The position numbers and the translations under genes are program-made. A stretch of 64,000 nt of DNA from Pseudodesulfovibrio sp. (lineage in GTDB: Bacteria; Desulfobacterota; Desulfovibrionia; Desulfovibrionales; Desulfovibrionaceae). Below are positions 36,463 through 45,148 of the stretch, piece by piece. The DNA lies in NCBI RefSeq assembly GCF_028692895.1, contig NZ_JAQUWN010000003.1, positions 13,434-77,433 of the forward strand, in the 5' to 3' direction. Positions within the stretch are counted from its first letter, which is position 1. Every line of letters begins with the position of its first letter. The notes beneath the pieces were generated by a model that was not told where the DNA came from, did no database searches, and saw only the letters and a program-made list of their open reading frames with translations.

Positions 36463-37116
36463 CTACCTGGCGGGATGGTACGGGCCGGTGAAGCTCCGGA
36501 TGGCTTCGGCGTGGTTGTTGCGGTCATTGTGGCAGCGCCGGCAGGTGTCGAGGGCCGGGCTCCCGTCGCGGCCCGGCGTCGTGATGTCGGACGGCGCTTC
36601 GCTTTCGGCGTGGCGCTTGCCCGGCCCGTGGCAGGCCTCGCAGCCCACGCCCGGCTCCGTGAACCGCTTTTCGTAGGGATTGCAGCCCGTCAAATGGCAC
36701 ATCCCGCACTTGCTGCGGTAGTCCGACCGGGCCCAGCCGGGCCGTTCCTTCCACTTCCCCTTGCCGAGCAGGTACTCCGCGCCCAGGACGCGCCAGTCCG
36801 CGTCCACGAACGCCACCTTGCGATGCAGGCCCACCACCACGAAGACCTTGTCCTTGTCGGCGGCCACGGGGCTCTTGCCCCATTTGCCCGGCAGCGCGCC
36901 CACGTCCTTGCGGTAGCGGACGAACCGCGCCTTCAGGGTCCCGGACCAGTGGTCGTACTGCGCCTGGTGGCACGCCTTGCAGGCGGCCGAACCCGCGTAG
37001 GCCTCGGGCGGGTCTGTGGCGATGACGCCCTCGTCGCGGATGGCCTGGGCGCGCGCGGGCGCGGCCTGGAGCAGGCAGCACAGGCAGAGCAGGAAAATCA
37101 GGCGAACCGGTTGCAT
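36463..37116 (-). CDS. Exported tetrahaem cytochrome c
   Basis: A 217-residue periplasmic cytochrome: signal peptide 1-23 (ARAQ), then four CxxCH haem-binding sites (CKACH, CGMCH, CEACH, CRRCH). Spacing and the phrase GVGCEACHGPGKRHAES resemble the cytochrome c554/NrfH-like 'multihaem family' in which the last haems sit close together. It probably carries electrons in the periplasm; a partner reductase is not next to it. Minus strand, same direction as the gamma-glutamyltransferase gene, with a 131-bp gap. Confidence 0.9.
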   Translation of the reverse strand: MQPVRLIFLLCLCCLLQAAPARAQAIRDEGVIATDPPEAYAGSAACKACHQAQYDHWSGTLKARFVRYRKDVGALPGKWGKSPVAADKDKVFVVVGLHRKVAFVDADWRVLGAEYLLGKGKWKERPGWARSDYRSKCGMCHLTGCNPYEKRFTEPGVGCEACHGPGKRHAESEAPSDITTPGRDGSPALDTCRRCHNDRNNHAEAIRSFTGPYHPAR

Positions 37117-37210
37117 GTGGTCCCTCCGTCATTCGGCGTTGTGGGCAGCGTATCCGAAAAAACGGGCGGCGGAAAGGCGTCCGGCGCGTGGAGCGGGACG
37201 GCGGTAGCGC

Positions 37211-37250
37211 AAAACGGGCGGGCGCCGACGGACCGTTCGCGTCCGTCGGC
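37211..37250 (-). terminator. Weak terminator-like hairpin after the ureidoglycine aminohydrolase gene
   Basis: GCCGACGGAC (37224-37233) and GTCCGTCGGC (37241-37250) form a 10-bp stem. On the minus strand TTTT follows nine bases later. Efficiency doubtful. Confidence 0.4.
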
Positions 37251-37294
37251 CCCGCCGCGTCTTGGGGAATCGCGTTGAGTTGCGACAGGGCGGG

Positions 37295-38074
37295 CTAGAC
37301 GGGCTCGTCGCGGTGGCAGTCCTTGGAATAGATGTATTCCATGCGGTCCCGGCCGATGCCGTAGCAGGCCTGCTTGCAGAACGGGGCCATCCAGATGAAG
37401 TCGCCCGCTTCCACCGGCAGCCATTTTTCGTCCAGCAGGTAGAGGCCCTCGCCTTGGTAGATGTACATGCCGTGCTCCTGGACGTGCGTCTCCACAAAGG
37501 GGTGGCAGCCGCCGGGCAGGAAGGCCAGGGTGTGGAAGTTCATGTCGAAGGCCTCGTCCACGGGCAGCAGGTCGCGGACGAAGACGTTGTCCATGCCGTC
37601 GTAGGAGCGCTCGTCGATCCGGCGGACCGAGCCGGTGACCACCCAGGGCCGACGCATCTGCGGGTCCGGGTGGGGGATGAAGCGCTGCTTGTAGAGCAGG
37701 ATGGTGACCGGGGCGTCGCCGCGCGAGGCGAAGCCGATCCCCTTGCCGGGCGGGGAATAGACGTAGCCGCCCGCGCCCAGGGTCTCGGTCCGGCCGTCGG
37801 CCGTGACGTCCAGGGTCCCCTCGCCGTCCATGACGAAGAGGAAGGTCTCGACGCCTTCGGCGCGGCCGTAGGGCAGTGTGGTCCGCCCCTCGGCGGAAAC
37901 CTCGCCCACGAGCTGGACGAAGTTGGCCCCGAGCTTTTTCGAGGCCAGGATGGACAGGGCGCAGCCCCGGATGCCGGGGATGACGTTGACGACCCGGCCC
38001 TCGGCGGAGAGGACGGCGTATTTGCCGGGTTCGAACCGGGAGCGGTTGGTCAGAAAACCTTCGGGATAGGGCAT
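37295..38074 (-). CDS. allE: (S)-ureidoglycine aminohydrolase
   Basis: A 259-residue bicupin, the length of E. coli AllE. It releases ammonia from (S)-ureidoglycine to give (S)-ureidoglycolate in allantoin breakdown. The C-terminal cupin holds the manganese-binding histidines and glutamates (HPFVETHVQEHGMYIYQGEG), and the N-terminal cupin is degenerate as in the family. The ATG at 38074 follows GAGGAG and matches the family start (MPYPEGFLTNRSRF...); the frame is open further upstream without homology. No other allantoin gene is in the window, so the pathway cannot be confirmed here. Confidence 0.9.
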   Translation of the reverse strand: MPYPEGFLTNRSRFEPGKYAVLSAEGRVVNVIPGIRGCALSILASKKLGANFVQLVGEVSAEGRTTLPYGRAEGVETFLFVMDGEGTLDVTADGRTETLGAGGYVYSPPGKGIGFASRGDAPVTILLYKQRFIPHPDPQMRRPWVVTGSVRRIDERSYDGMDNVFVRDLLPVDEAFDMNFHTLAFLPGGCHPFVETHVQEHGMYIYQGEGLYLLDEKWLPVEAGDFIWMAPFCKQACYGIGRDRMEYIYSKDCHRDEPV

Positions 38075-38279
38075 GGTGGAGAACTCCTCGCTGAGATTCG
38101 GCCCGTTGGCGGGGGATGGCGCGGTTCCGGACGCCCGCCCCGCGAGGGGTATACGCCCTTTGCCGTCGGCCGCGCCAGCGATTTTCGGCCGTCCGGGGCC
38201 GGGGCGGCCGGGTTTGCAGCGCCGGGCCGGTGTGCTACACGGGTGGGGCGCACACCGCGCCGCCGGGAGACGACAGCCG

Positions 38280-39569
38280 ATGCGAATCATCACCACCCAC
38301 ACCGCCACCGATTTCGACGCCCTGGCCTCCATGGTCGCCTGCACCCTGCTCTATCCGGGGTCCGTCGGGTTGCTGCCCGCCACGCTCAACCCGGAGGTGA
38401 AGCGGTTCATGGGCATCCATGGCGACATCCTGCGGGTCACGCCCCGGCGCGGCTTCGACCTGGAGCAGGCGACCTCCCTGGTCGTGGTGGACGCGGGCAA
38501 CTGGCGGCGGCTGGAGGACATGGACGCCCTGGCCCGCCGAGACGGGCTGGAAGTGATCTGCTGGGACCACCACATGGAGGGCGCGGACATAAAATGCGGC
38601 GAGACCCACCGCGAGGAGGTTGGCGCGGCCGTGACCCTGCTCCTGGAGGTCCTGCGCGAGCGCGACGCCGCCATCTCGCCCATGCACGCCACCCTGTTCC
38701 TGCTCGGCATCTATTCGGACACGGGCTGCCTGCGCTACCCCTCGGTCACGGCCAGGGACGCGGCCATGATGGCCTTTCTCCTGGAAAACGGCGCGGACCT
38801 GAACGTGGTCACCGCCTACCTGGACGACGCGGTGGACGACGACCACGCCGAGGTCTTCGGCCAGCTCCTGGACGGGGGCGAGGTCCTCACCGCGGAGAAC
38901 GTCAAGGTCGGGATCGCGGCCCTGAAGGTCAAGTCCGGCCTGACCTGCCTGGCCCGGCTGGTGGAGAAATACCGCCGCCTCAAGGGGCTGGACGCCGCCT
39001 TCGGCGTGTTCCAGGCGGACTCGCGGAAGTGCATGGTCATCGGGCGCGGGTCGCCCCGCTTCATCGACGTGGGCGCGATCATGCGCGCCCTGGGCGGGGG
39101 CGGGCACCCCGGCGCGGGCTCGGCCATCATCAAGCGGACCGGCCTGGACGAATCCGCCCGTCGCGTCCGCGAGCTGGTCCTGGCGGGCTGCGGGGACGAG
39201 AACGTGGTGGGCAAGGTCATGTCGCCCCCGGCCCGGTTCCTGGTGGACGAGGGCGAGACCATGGCCGGGGTCGCCGCGCGGTTCGCGGGCGGCAACCTGC
39301 CGGGCCTGCTGGTCCTCGGCGAGGCGGGGCTGCTCGGCGGCCTCTCCCGCGCCGAGTGCGCCAAGGCGGTGGAGGTCGGCCGGGGCGAGGTCCCGGTCAA
39401 GGGATTCGTCCGGCCCAACATCCCCCGGCTGGCCCCGGACACCAGTTGCCGCGAGGCCGTGGCCCTCATGGCCGATGCGCGCGAGGGCATCCTGGCGGTG
39501 CTGGACGGCGGCCGGCTGGTCGGGGTGGTGACCAAGGCCGACCTGCTCTTCCAGGTCTACGAATTCTAG
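38280..39569 (+). CDS. DHH phosphoesterase with CBS pair
   Basis: A 429-residue cytosolic protein. The DHH domain has TDFDALAS, VVVDAGN, CWDHH and a DxxxD-type segment; the DHHA1 motif GGGGHPGAGSA lies near residue 280. Two CBS motifs (about 315-425) follow, as in the N-terminal part of CCA-adding-enzyme fusions, but there is no nucleotidyltransferase domain. The closest known activities are nanoRNase and cyclic-di-nucleotide or pAp phosphodiesterase; the CBS pair suggests control by adenine nucleotides. Which substrate it uses cannot be told from sequence. Confidence 0.88.
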   Translation: MRIITTHTATDFDALASMVACTLLYPGSVGLLPATLNPEVKRFMGIHGDILRVTPRRGFDLEQATSLVVVDAGNWRRLEDMDALARRDGLEVICWDHHMEGADIKCGETHREEVGAAVTLLLEVLRERDAAISPMHATLFLLGIYSDTGCLRYPSVTARDAAMMAFLLENGADLNVVTAYLDDAVDDDHAEVFGQLLDGGEVLTAENVKVGIAALKVKSGLTCLARLVEKYRRLKGLDAAFGVFQADSRKCMVIGRGSPRFIDVGAIMRALGGGGHPGAGSAIIKRTGLDESARRVRELVLAGCGDENVVGKVMSPPARFLVDEGETMAGVAARFAGGNLPGLLVLGEAGLLGGLSRAECAKAVEVGRGEVPVKGFVRPNIPRLAPDTSCREAVALMADAREGILAVLDGGRLVGVVTKADLLFQVYEF

Positions 39570-39689
39570 CCGGTTGCGCGCCGGGCCGATGCCCGCCGTA
39601 TTTCCCGGACGCCCTCAACGGGCGCTGCGGTTGCGTGCGCCGCTCCCGCCGGAATCAGTCCTCGCCCGACGCGAACCTTTCCCGGCCCG

Positions 39690-39880
39690 CGGGTTCTTGC
39701 GGCCGCCTCAAGGCCGCCCATTTCGGGCATCGTGATGTCCAGGAATATCAGGTCGTGCGCCTCTCCGGCTTCGAGCGTCTGCGGCAGCCTTCCGTCTCCT
39801 CGGCGCCGTGGGTCGCGCGGCCTTGCCGGTCCCGGTTGCCTTTGTCGTTGCATCTGCCCGGCGTCCCTGCCCGCCAATTA
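39690..39880 (-). pseudogene. Relic of a response-regulator receiver domain
   Basis: The minus strand codes for HDLIFLDITMPEMGGLEAA (39705-39768), a near-perfect phospho-acceptor loop of a receiver. The flanks have decayed: upstream the receiver-like ATHGAEE lies in another frame, which implies a frameshift, and downstream no switch Thr or Lys can be found. No start codon or ribosome binding site fits. It is probably the remains of a hybrid kinase or stand-alone receiver. Confidence 0.6.
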
Positions 39881-40181
39881 TGGCGCAAGCATTGGCCAGG
39901 TTCGAACTCGATGAATCCTGCATGGCGAATGTTGCGATGGTGGAAGTGATTTCCTGTCTCGAAATCGACTGCGCGGTGGGTTGCCAACATGGTTGCCGAA
40001 GGAAGAGGCGTTCCGGCCGGGGAGGGATGTCCGGGCCCGGCGCGGCGGCCCGGTTTTTGTGCGGGGGCACGGGTGATTTGCGCAAATAATCATGTGCGTG
40101 ATTCCTGCAATGGGGCAATAATGACGTCATTCGCGCGGAGGCGCGAAACGGCTGAGTGGGGATGGCGGGTGCTCGTTGCCT

Positions 40182-40203
40182 CCTTTCGGGTTTTTCCGAA
40201 AGG
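40182..40203 (+). other. Hairpin in the leader of the diguanylate cyclase gene
   Basis: CCTTTCGG (40182-40189), loop GTTTTT, CCGAAAGG (40196-40203), eight perfect pairs, ending eight bases before the GGGAGG ribosome binding site. It may control translation; a T-run lies in the loop, not after the stem. Confidence 0.5.
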
Positions 40204-40221
40204 GGCGCTTTGGGAGGAATG

Positions 40222-41151
40222 ATGTCCCGAAAGATATTGCTCGTCGACGATGACAGGAATCTCCTGGACGCCCTTGCACTGACGCTCCGGCATTTCGATG
40301 TGGACACGGAGCCCGATTCATGCCGCGCCCTTGAGCGCCTCAAGAGCGGCGACTACGCCGTGGTGGTGACCGACATGCGTATGCCGGTCATGGACGGCGT
40401 GGCCCTTCTGCGTTCCGCGATGTTCGAGTCTCCCGACACAGTCCGCCTCATGCTCACCGGCCATGGCGACCTGGAAATCGCCATGAAGGCGATCAACGCC
40501 AGCGGCGTGTATCGATTCATGGTCAAGCCCGTGGAGGCGCGGGAGCTTTGCCGTACGGTGTCGGAAGCCTTGGAGGAATATGACCGAAGGCTCCGGGAGG
40601 CGGCTCTCCGGGAATACGCGATGCGTGACGAGTTGACCGGTCTGGCCACCCGGTCGCTCCTGATCGAGCACGGTCGGGCGGCCCTGGCCCGCGCCAGGCG
40701 CTCCGGCACGACGTTCGCACTGCTCTTCATCGACCTGGACGGGTTCAAGCTCGTCAACGACACCTACGGGCACGAGGCGGGCGACAAGGTGCTGACCGAG
40801 ACGGCCCGGCGCATCATGGCGCGCGTCCGGGAAAAGGACTGCGTGGCCCGTTTCGGGGGCGACGAGTTCGTCGTCATGCTGGCGGACCTGGAACGATGGC
40901 AGGACGCCCTGACCGTGGGCGAGGTGCTGGTCGGGCTTGTCGAAGGCCCCATCGAGTGGGACGGGGCGTTGCTTGAGGTGCGGGCCAGTCTCGGCGTCGG
41001 GCTGTACCCCGCCCACGGCGAGACGTTCGAAACCGTGATGCGGGTTGCCGACGAGGCCATGTATCGCGCCAAGCGCAATGGCGGCGGCCGTGTCGAACTT
41101 GCCGGAAACGGGCGGATTCCGGGCGGGAGCGGCGTGATGTCGGGGGCGTGA
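40222..41151 (+). CDS. Response regulator diguanylate cyclase (receiver-GGDEF)
   Basis: A 309-residue protein that makes c-di-GMP when phosphorylated. Receiver: Asp51 (VVVTDMRMPVMDG) and Lys in FMVKP, of the RpfG/PleD-like type. GGDEF domain: active site GGDEF (212-216) intact, and a product-inhibition site RxxD (Arg203-Asp206) exactly five residues before it. The ATG at 40222 is four bases after GGAGG. It lies just upstream of a partner-switching module and near a PilZ/polysaccharide operon, a likely target of its product. No partner kinase is adjacent. Confidence 0.94.
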   Translation: MSRKILLVDDDRNLLDALALTLRHFDVDTEPDSCRALERLKSGDYAVVVTDMRMPVMDGVALLRSAMFESPDTVRLMLTGHGDLEIAMKAINASGVYRFMVKPVEARELCRTVSEALEEYDRRLREAALREYAMRDELTGLATRSLLIEHGRAALARARRSGTTFALLFIDLDGFKLVNDTYGHEAGDKVLTETARRIMARVREKDCVARFGGDEFVVMLADLERWQDALTVGEVLVGLVEGPIEWDGALLEVRASLGVGLYPAHGETFETVMRVADEAMYRAKRNGGGRVELAGNGRIPGGSGVMSGA

Positions 41152-41584
41152 GGACGCCCAGGTGGGAGCATGAGGATGTCACGCAGGGTGTCGAGGAGCG
41201 CGATGGCCATGGCGCAGGACCGTTTGACCCGGACGAAGGCCGGATGCGGCCGATGCCCGGAAGAGGGAAAGTTGCGCATGGCCCGCTTCCGCCGCGTTTG
41301 ATCCTGGCGTCCGGGCCAGTGTCCGGCATCCTCTCCTCCGCCCTGTCGGCAGGTCCGCTTCCGGTCCGGCCGAGGTAGTGTCCGGAGCCGGCTGGACGCG
41401 CCGATGGTCCTGGAAAGGCGCGCCCCGAGATTCGCGCCGGTCAGCTCGGCAGGGACTTGACCAGGATGCCGTCCTGGGCCGAAGGCGCGCCGCCCCTCCC
41501 TGCATTTTCTTGCGCGCAAGTGGCGACTCCCTTTGCACTATCGCTTTTTCAGTGGTATTTCACTTGAGAGGAGTGAAGTCGTCC
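41152..41584. other. 433-bp region without a gene
   Basis: G+C-rich and with no convincing reading frame on either strand. Near its right end lies the 12-bp palindrome CTTGCGCGCAAG (41509-41520), followed by a relatively A+T-rich stretch (41525-41570) that probably contains the promoter of the next gene; no element fits a consensus well. A TGGC...TTGC pair at 41521 is one base too long for sigma-54. Confidence 0.6.
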
Positions 41585-44380
41585 ATGTTTCAAAAGCCCC
41601 CAATGCGCATCGCCGTCAAGACGCTCGCCCTTTCTTTCCCCGTGATGATCGGTTTCGCCGTGGTGCTTCTTGTCGTGGGGCGGATTCTCTTGGGCCAGGG
41701 CCGGGCCCTGCTCGGCCAGTCCGAGAAACGTCAGATGGACGTCGAGGCCAGCCTGATCCGGGGCAAGATGGAGGCCGCCTCGGCAGACCTGCGCTACATG
41801 GCGAAGAGCGCGGCCATGGCCGAATGGCTGGACGACCCTTCGCCCGAGCAAGTCCATGAGTTGGCGTACGACTTTCTTCATCTTGCGGGGGAAAAGCCGA
41901 TCTATCTCCAGATTCGTCTGATCGGGGTGGACGGCATGGAGCTGATCCGCGTCGATGTCGGGCCTGACGGACGCGCGCTCCTGTGCGACGGGGACCGGCT
42001 CCAGTCCAAGCGCAACCGGCCGTATTTCCGGGAAGCCATGAAGCTGTCGGGCGAGGAGGTCTACCTCTCGCCGTTCGACCTGAACGAGGAAAACGGCCGG
42101 GTGGAAGTGCCGTTCGTGCCGACCGTGCGCATATCCATGCCGCTGTTCGATGCGCAGGGGCGCCGGGGCGTCCTTGTCTTCAACCTGCGGGGAGACGCCC
42201 TCCTTGAAGGCCTGAAGACCATGGGCGGCGAACGCGGGGGGTGGAGCTTCCTGCTCGTCAATGAGGCGGGGTACTGGCTGGTCGGCCCCACGCCGGATCA
42301 CGAATGGGGCTTCCAGATTCCGGCCAGGGCGGTCATGACGCTGCCCCACAGCTACCCACGGGCCTGGGAGACGGTGCGCTCGCGGGACTCCGGCCGGATT
42401 TGGACCGAGAACGGCCTGTTCCTGTTCACCAGCATTTTCCCCCGGCAGCTCGTTCAAAAGTCCGCCCACCGGAACGGGGAGGCGGGCCTCTCGACGGAAC
42501 TGCCGAGGGAAACGCGCTGGGTCCTCGTCGCCCGCCTGTCCGAAAGCGAGGTGGGGCGATACGCATCCTCCCAACACTTTCCGTTGTATATCGCATTTGC
42601 CGTCGGCAGCCTCATCATCCTCGCCTACGCCTTTGTCCTCGCCCATGCGCACAACCGGCTGCTGCTGGCGCAGCGGAAGGAGCGCAATCAGTCCATGGCC
42701 CTGGGCGAGAGCGTCATGAACCTTCAGGAGCTCATCGAGATCAACGACCGGAACATCGCGGAGCTTCGCGAAGCCAACACCCGCCTGGAAAGCGTGCTGA
42801 ACGCCGCCAGCCACGTCTCGGTCGTCGCCACGGACCTGGCGGGCGTCATCACGCTCTTCAACCGGGGGGCTGAGAACATGCTGGGCTACGTCGCCGAGGA
42901 AATGGTGGGGAAGCACACGCCCGAGGTATTCCATCTCCGGGAGGAAATTCTCCGTCGCGAGGAGGAGCTGACCGCCGAGTCCGGCCATCCCGTAACCGGT
43001 TTCGACGTGCTTGTGGAAATCGTGCGCAGGGAAGGCGCCGACTCCCGGGAATGGACCTACGTCCGCAAGGGCGGCTCCCGGATCGACGTGGAGCTGGGCT
43101 CGACCGCCATCCGGAACGACGTGGACGGCATAACGGGCTTTCTGGTGATCGCCGTGGACGTGACCGAGCGCAATCGCGCACTGCGGGAGCTCGAAGGCAA
43201 CCAGGCCCGGCTGCGCAGTGTCGTGGAGACCGCGGCCGACGGCATTTTCACCGTGGGCACCGACGGGGTGATCCTGTCGGTCAACCGCGCGGGCGCGGAC
43301 ATCTTCGGCTATGCGCCGGAGGAGCTGGCGGGTCGGAAGGTGAACATGCTCATGGTCGAGCCGGACCGCACGCTGCACGACGGCTACATCGGGCGATTCC
43401 TGGAGACCGGCGTGGGGAGAGTGGTCGGCGTTTCCGGCCGCGAAGTGCCGGGCAGGCATCGCGACGGCCACGAGTTCCCCCTGGAGTTGGCCATCAGCGA
43501 GGTGCGCACCGGGTCGGAGCGTTTCTTCACCGGCATCCTGCGCGACATCACCGAACGGACGCGGGCCCAGGAGGCCCTGCGCCAGGCCAACGTGGCGCTG
43601 GCCAGGAAGCAGCGGGCCCTGGACGACGACCTGAGCGCCGCCGCCGTCATCCAGCGGAGCCTCCTGCCCCAGCAGCGGCCCGCAGGGTGCGGATTCGTCA
43701 TGGACTGGCGATTCCTGCCGAGCACCCATGTGGGCGGCGACGTCTTCAACGTCCTGTCCCTGCCGGGCGGGCGGCTCGGGATCTACCTCATCGACGTGAG
43801 CGGGCATGGCCCGGCGGCCGCCATGGTCACCGTCTCCATTTCCCAGGTGCTGCAGGCTGGCTCGGATTTCATCGAGGAGAACAACGCCCCCCTGCCGCCC
43901 GACGAGGTTCTGCGCCGGGTGGACAGGGCCTTTCCCTTCGAACGGTTCGAACGGTTCTGCACCATGTTCTACCTGACGTACGATCCCGCCGCCCGGGTCC
44001 TCCGGTCGGCGGACGCGGGGCATCCGCCGCCGCTGCTGGTCCGGGACGGGAGGCCCGTGACGCGCCTGGACGCGGGCGGCACCGTCGTCGGCATGGGGGA
44101 GCCCGTGCCTTTTGTCTCGGCTGAGACGGCCGTGGAGCCGGGCGACGTCCTGCTCCTGTATACCGACGGCTGCACCGAGTACGAGAATGCCGCCGGGGAG
44201 CCGTACGGCATCTGTCGGTTGGAGGCGGCGCTGGCCGGGCGGATCGGCCTTGCGCCAGACAGGATTCTGGAAGAGTTGCTGGAGGAGCTGGACCGGTTCG
44301 GCGACCATGCGAAGCCGGATGACGACATCTCCCTGGTGTGCCTGAAATTTACAAATGACGGGGGGAAAACCCATGGATGA
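41585..44380 (+). CDS. RsbU-like PP2C phosphatase with sensor and two PAS domains
   Basis: A 931-residue membrane protein: TM1 (14-36), periplasmic Cache-like sensor (37-330), TM2 (332-352), coiled coil, PAS1 (about 400-520), PAS2 (541-660) and a SpoIIE/RsbU-type PP2C phosphatase (about 688-931). Metal-binding aspartates are seen in HVGGDVFN, LIDVSGHGPAAAM and KPDDDISLV. It should dephosphorylate the STAS protein encoded next, in response to a periplasmic signal. The ATG at 41585 lies 11 bases after AGGAG, a rather long spacing. Its stop overlaps the STAS gene. Confidence 0.92.
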   Translation: MFQKPPMRIAVKTLALSFPVMIGFAVVLLVVGRILLGQGRALLGQSEKRQMDVEASLIRGKMEAASADLRYMAKSAAMAEWLDDPSPEQVHELAYDFLHLAGEKPIYLQIRLIGVDGMELIRVDVGPDGRALLCDGDRLQSKRNRPYFREAMKLSGEEVYLSPFDLNEENGRVEVPFVPTVRISMPLFDAQGRRGVLVFNLRGDALLEGLKTMGGERGGWSFLLVNEAGYWLVGPTPDHEWGFQIPARAVMTLPHSYPRAWETVRSRDSGRIWTENGLFLFTSIFPRQLVQKSAHRNGEAGLSTELPRETRWVLVARLSESEVGRYASSQHFPLYIAFAVGSLIILAYAFVLAHAHNRLLLAQRKERNQSMALGESVMNLQELIEINDRNIAELREANTRLESVLNAASHVSVVATDLAGVITLFNRGAENMLGYVAEEMVGKHTPEVFHLREEILRREEELTAESGHPVTGFDVLVEIVRREGADSREWTYVRKGGSRIDVELGSTAIRNDVDGITGFLVIAVDVTERNRALRELEGNQARLRSVVETAADGIFTVGTDGVILSVNRAGADIFGYAPEELAGRKVNMLMVEPDRTLHDGYIGRFLETGVGRVVGVSGREVPGRHRDGHEFPLELAISEVRTGSERFFTGILRDITERTRAQEALRQANVALARKQRALDDDLSAAAVIQRSLLPQQRPAGCGFVMDWRFLPSTHVGGDVFNVLSLPGGRLGIYLIDVSGHGPAAAMVTVSISQVLQAGSDFIEENNAPLPPDEVLRRVDRAFPFERFERFCTMFYLTYDPAARVLRSADAGHPPPLLVRDGRPVTRLDAGGTVVGMGEPVPFVSAETAVEPGDVLLLYTDGCTEYENAAGEPYGICRLEAALAGRIGLAPDRILEELLEELDRFGDHAKPDDDISLVCLKFTNDGGKTHG

Positions 44381-44717
44381 ACGGATGGTTGGTGGTGTGA
44401 TGGTGCTGCGTCCGCAGGCGGAACGGGTGGACGCCTCGAACGCGGGGCTGCTCAAGAGCCGCTTCGTGGACCTGGTCAATGACGGGCGGCGCGATTTCGT
44501 CATCGATTTCTCGGCCGTCGATTTCATGGATTCCACGGGACTGGCCGCACTCATGAGCTGCCTCAAGAGCCTGGGGGGCGAGGGACGGATCGTCCTGGCC
44601 TCTCTGTCGGACAAGGTCGGGAAGCTCTTCCGGCTGACCCGCCTCGACCAGGGCGTGTTCCGCATTTACGATTCCCCGGACGAAGCCCTGGCCGCCCTGG
44701 CGAAAGAAGGAAGCTGA
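44373..44717 (+). CDS. STAS-domain anti-sigma factor antagonist (RsbV-like)
   Basis: A 114-residue single STAS domain. The phosphorylatable serine is Ser54 in DFSAVDFMDSTGLAAL, the classical RsbV/SpoIIAA site. It is the switch protein between the phosphatase upstream and the kinase downstream. The ATG at 44373 overlaps the end of the phosphatase gene; GGGGGG lies before it. The next gene starts one base after its stop. Confidence 0.93.
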   Translation: MDERMVGGVMVLRPQAERVDASNAGLLKSRFVDLVNDGRRDFVIDFSAVDFMDSTGLAALMSCLKSLGGEGRIVLASLSDKVGKLFRLTRLDQGVFRIYDSPDEALAALAKEGS

Positions 44718-44718
44718 C

Positions 44719-45144
44719 ATGCCCCGCGTCACCTTTTCCATTCCGAGCCGGGCCGAGGCCGTGCGTTGGGCGTGCCTCGCCGTCCGGGGCATTATGGAGG
44801 GGATCGATCTGGACGATGAAGGCAGGTATTACGTGGAGCTGGCCATGAGCGAGGCGGCCACCAACATCGTCCGACATGCCTACGGCAACAGTCCGGATCA
44901 GGTGATCGGCCTTGTCGTGAGCGTGGAGGAGGACCGCCTGGTGGTGGAGATGTCCGACACGGGCGTCCCCCTGGACCCGGTCCGCGTGGAGGAGGCCTCC
45001 CTCCCTCCCTGGGACGCTTTGCGGGAGGACCAGGGCGGCCGCGGCCTGTTCCTCATCCGCCAGCTCATGGACGAGGTGAAGGTCGAACGGCGGGACGGGC
45101 GCAACGTGCTGACCCTGACCAAGCGCCACCGCGGGAGGAAGTGA
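44719..45144 (+). CDS. RsbW-like ATP-binding serine kinase / anti-sigma factor
   Basis: A 141-residue GHKL-type protein. The N-box is ELAMSEAATNIVRHAY, then DTGVPLDP and the G2 box GGRGLFLIRQLMDEV. It should phosphorylate Ser54 of the STAS protein and hold a target when the STAS protein is phosphorylated. No sigma factor of the general-stress type is in the window, so the target may be another protein, as in the Syp or HsbA-type switches that control biofilm. The gene converges with the PilZ gene four bases away. Confidence 0.92.
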   Translation: MPRVTFSIPSRAEAVRWACLAVRGIMEGIDLDDEGRYYVELAMSEAATNIVRHAYGNSPDQVIGLVVSVEEDRLVVEMSDTGVPLDPVRVEEASLPPWDALREDQGGRGLFLIRQLMDEVKVERRDGRNVLTLTKRHRGRK

Positions 45145-45148
45145 CCGC

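Larger units (their letters stand above)
39570..40221. other. 652-bp intergenic region with a receiver relic and palindromes
   Basis: No intact gene. It carries the decayed response-regulator fragment on the minus strand (39690-39880), the palindromes ATTTGCGCAAAT (40076-40087) and AATGACGTCATT (40120-40131), a TTCGCGC/GCGCGAA stem (40130-40147) and a hairpin in the leader of the next gene (40182-40203). Confidence 0.75.

Noticed and set aside
40161..40180. TGGC...TTGC before the diguanylate cyclase gene
   Set aside because: Spacing is 12 bp between GG and GC.
41521..41540. Sigma-54-like element before the RsbU-like gene
   Set aside because: The distance between GG and GC is 11 bp, not 10; such spacing is normally inactive.
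41549..44665. Open frame of 1038 codons on the minus strand opposite the RsbU-like gene
   Set aside because: Antisense to a protein with clear PAS and PP2C domains; no motif of its own.
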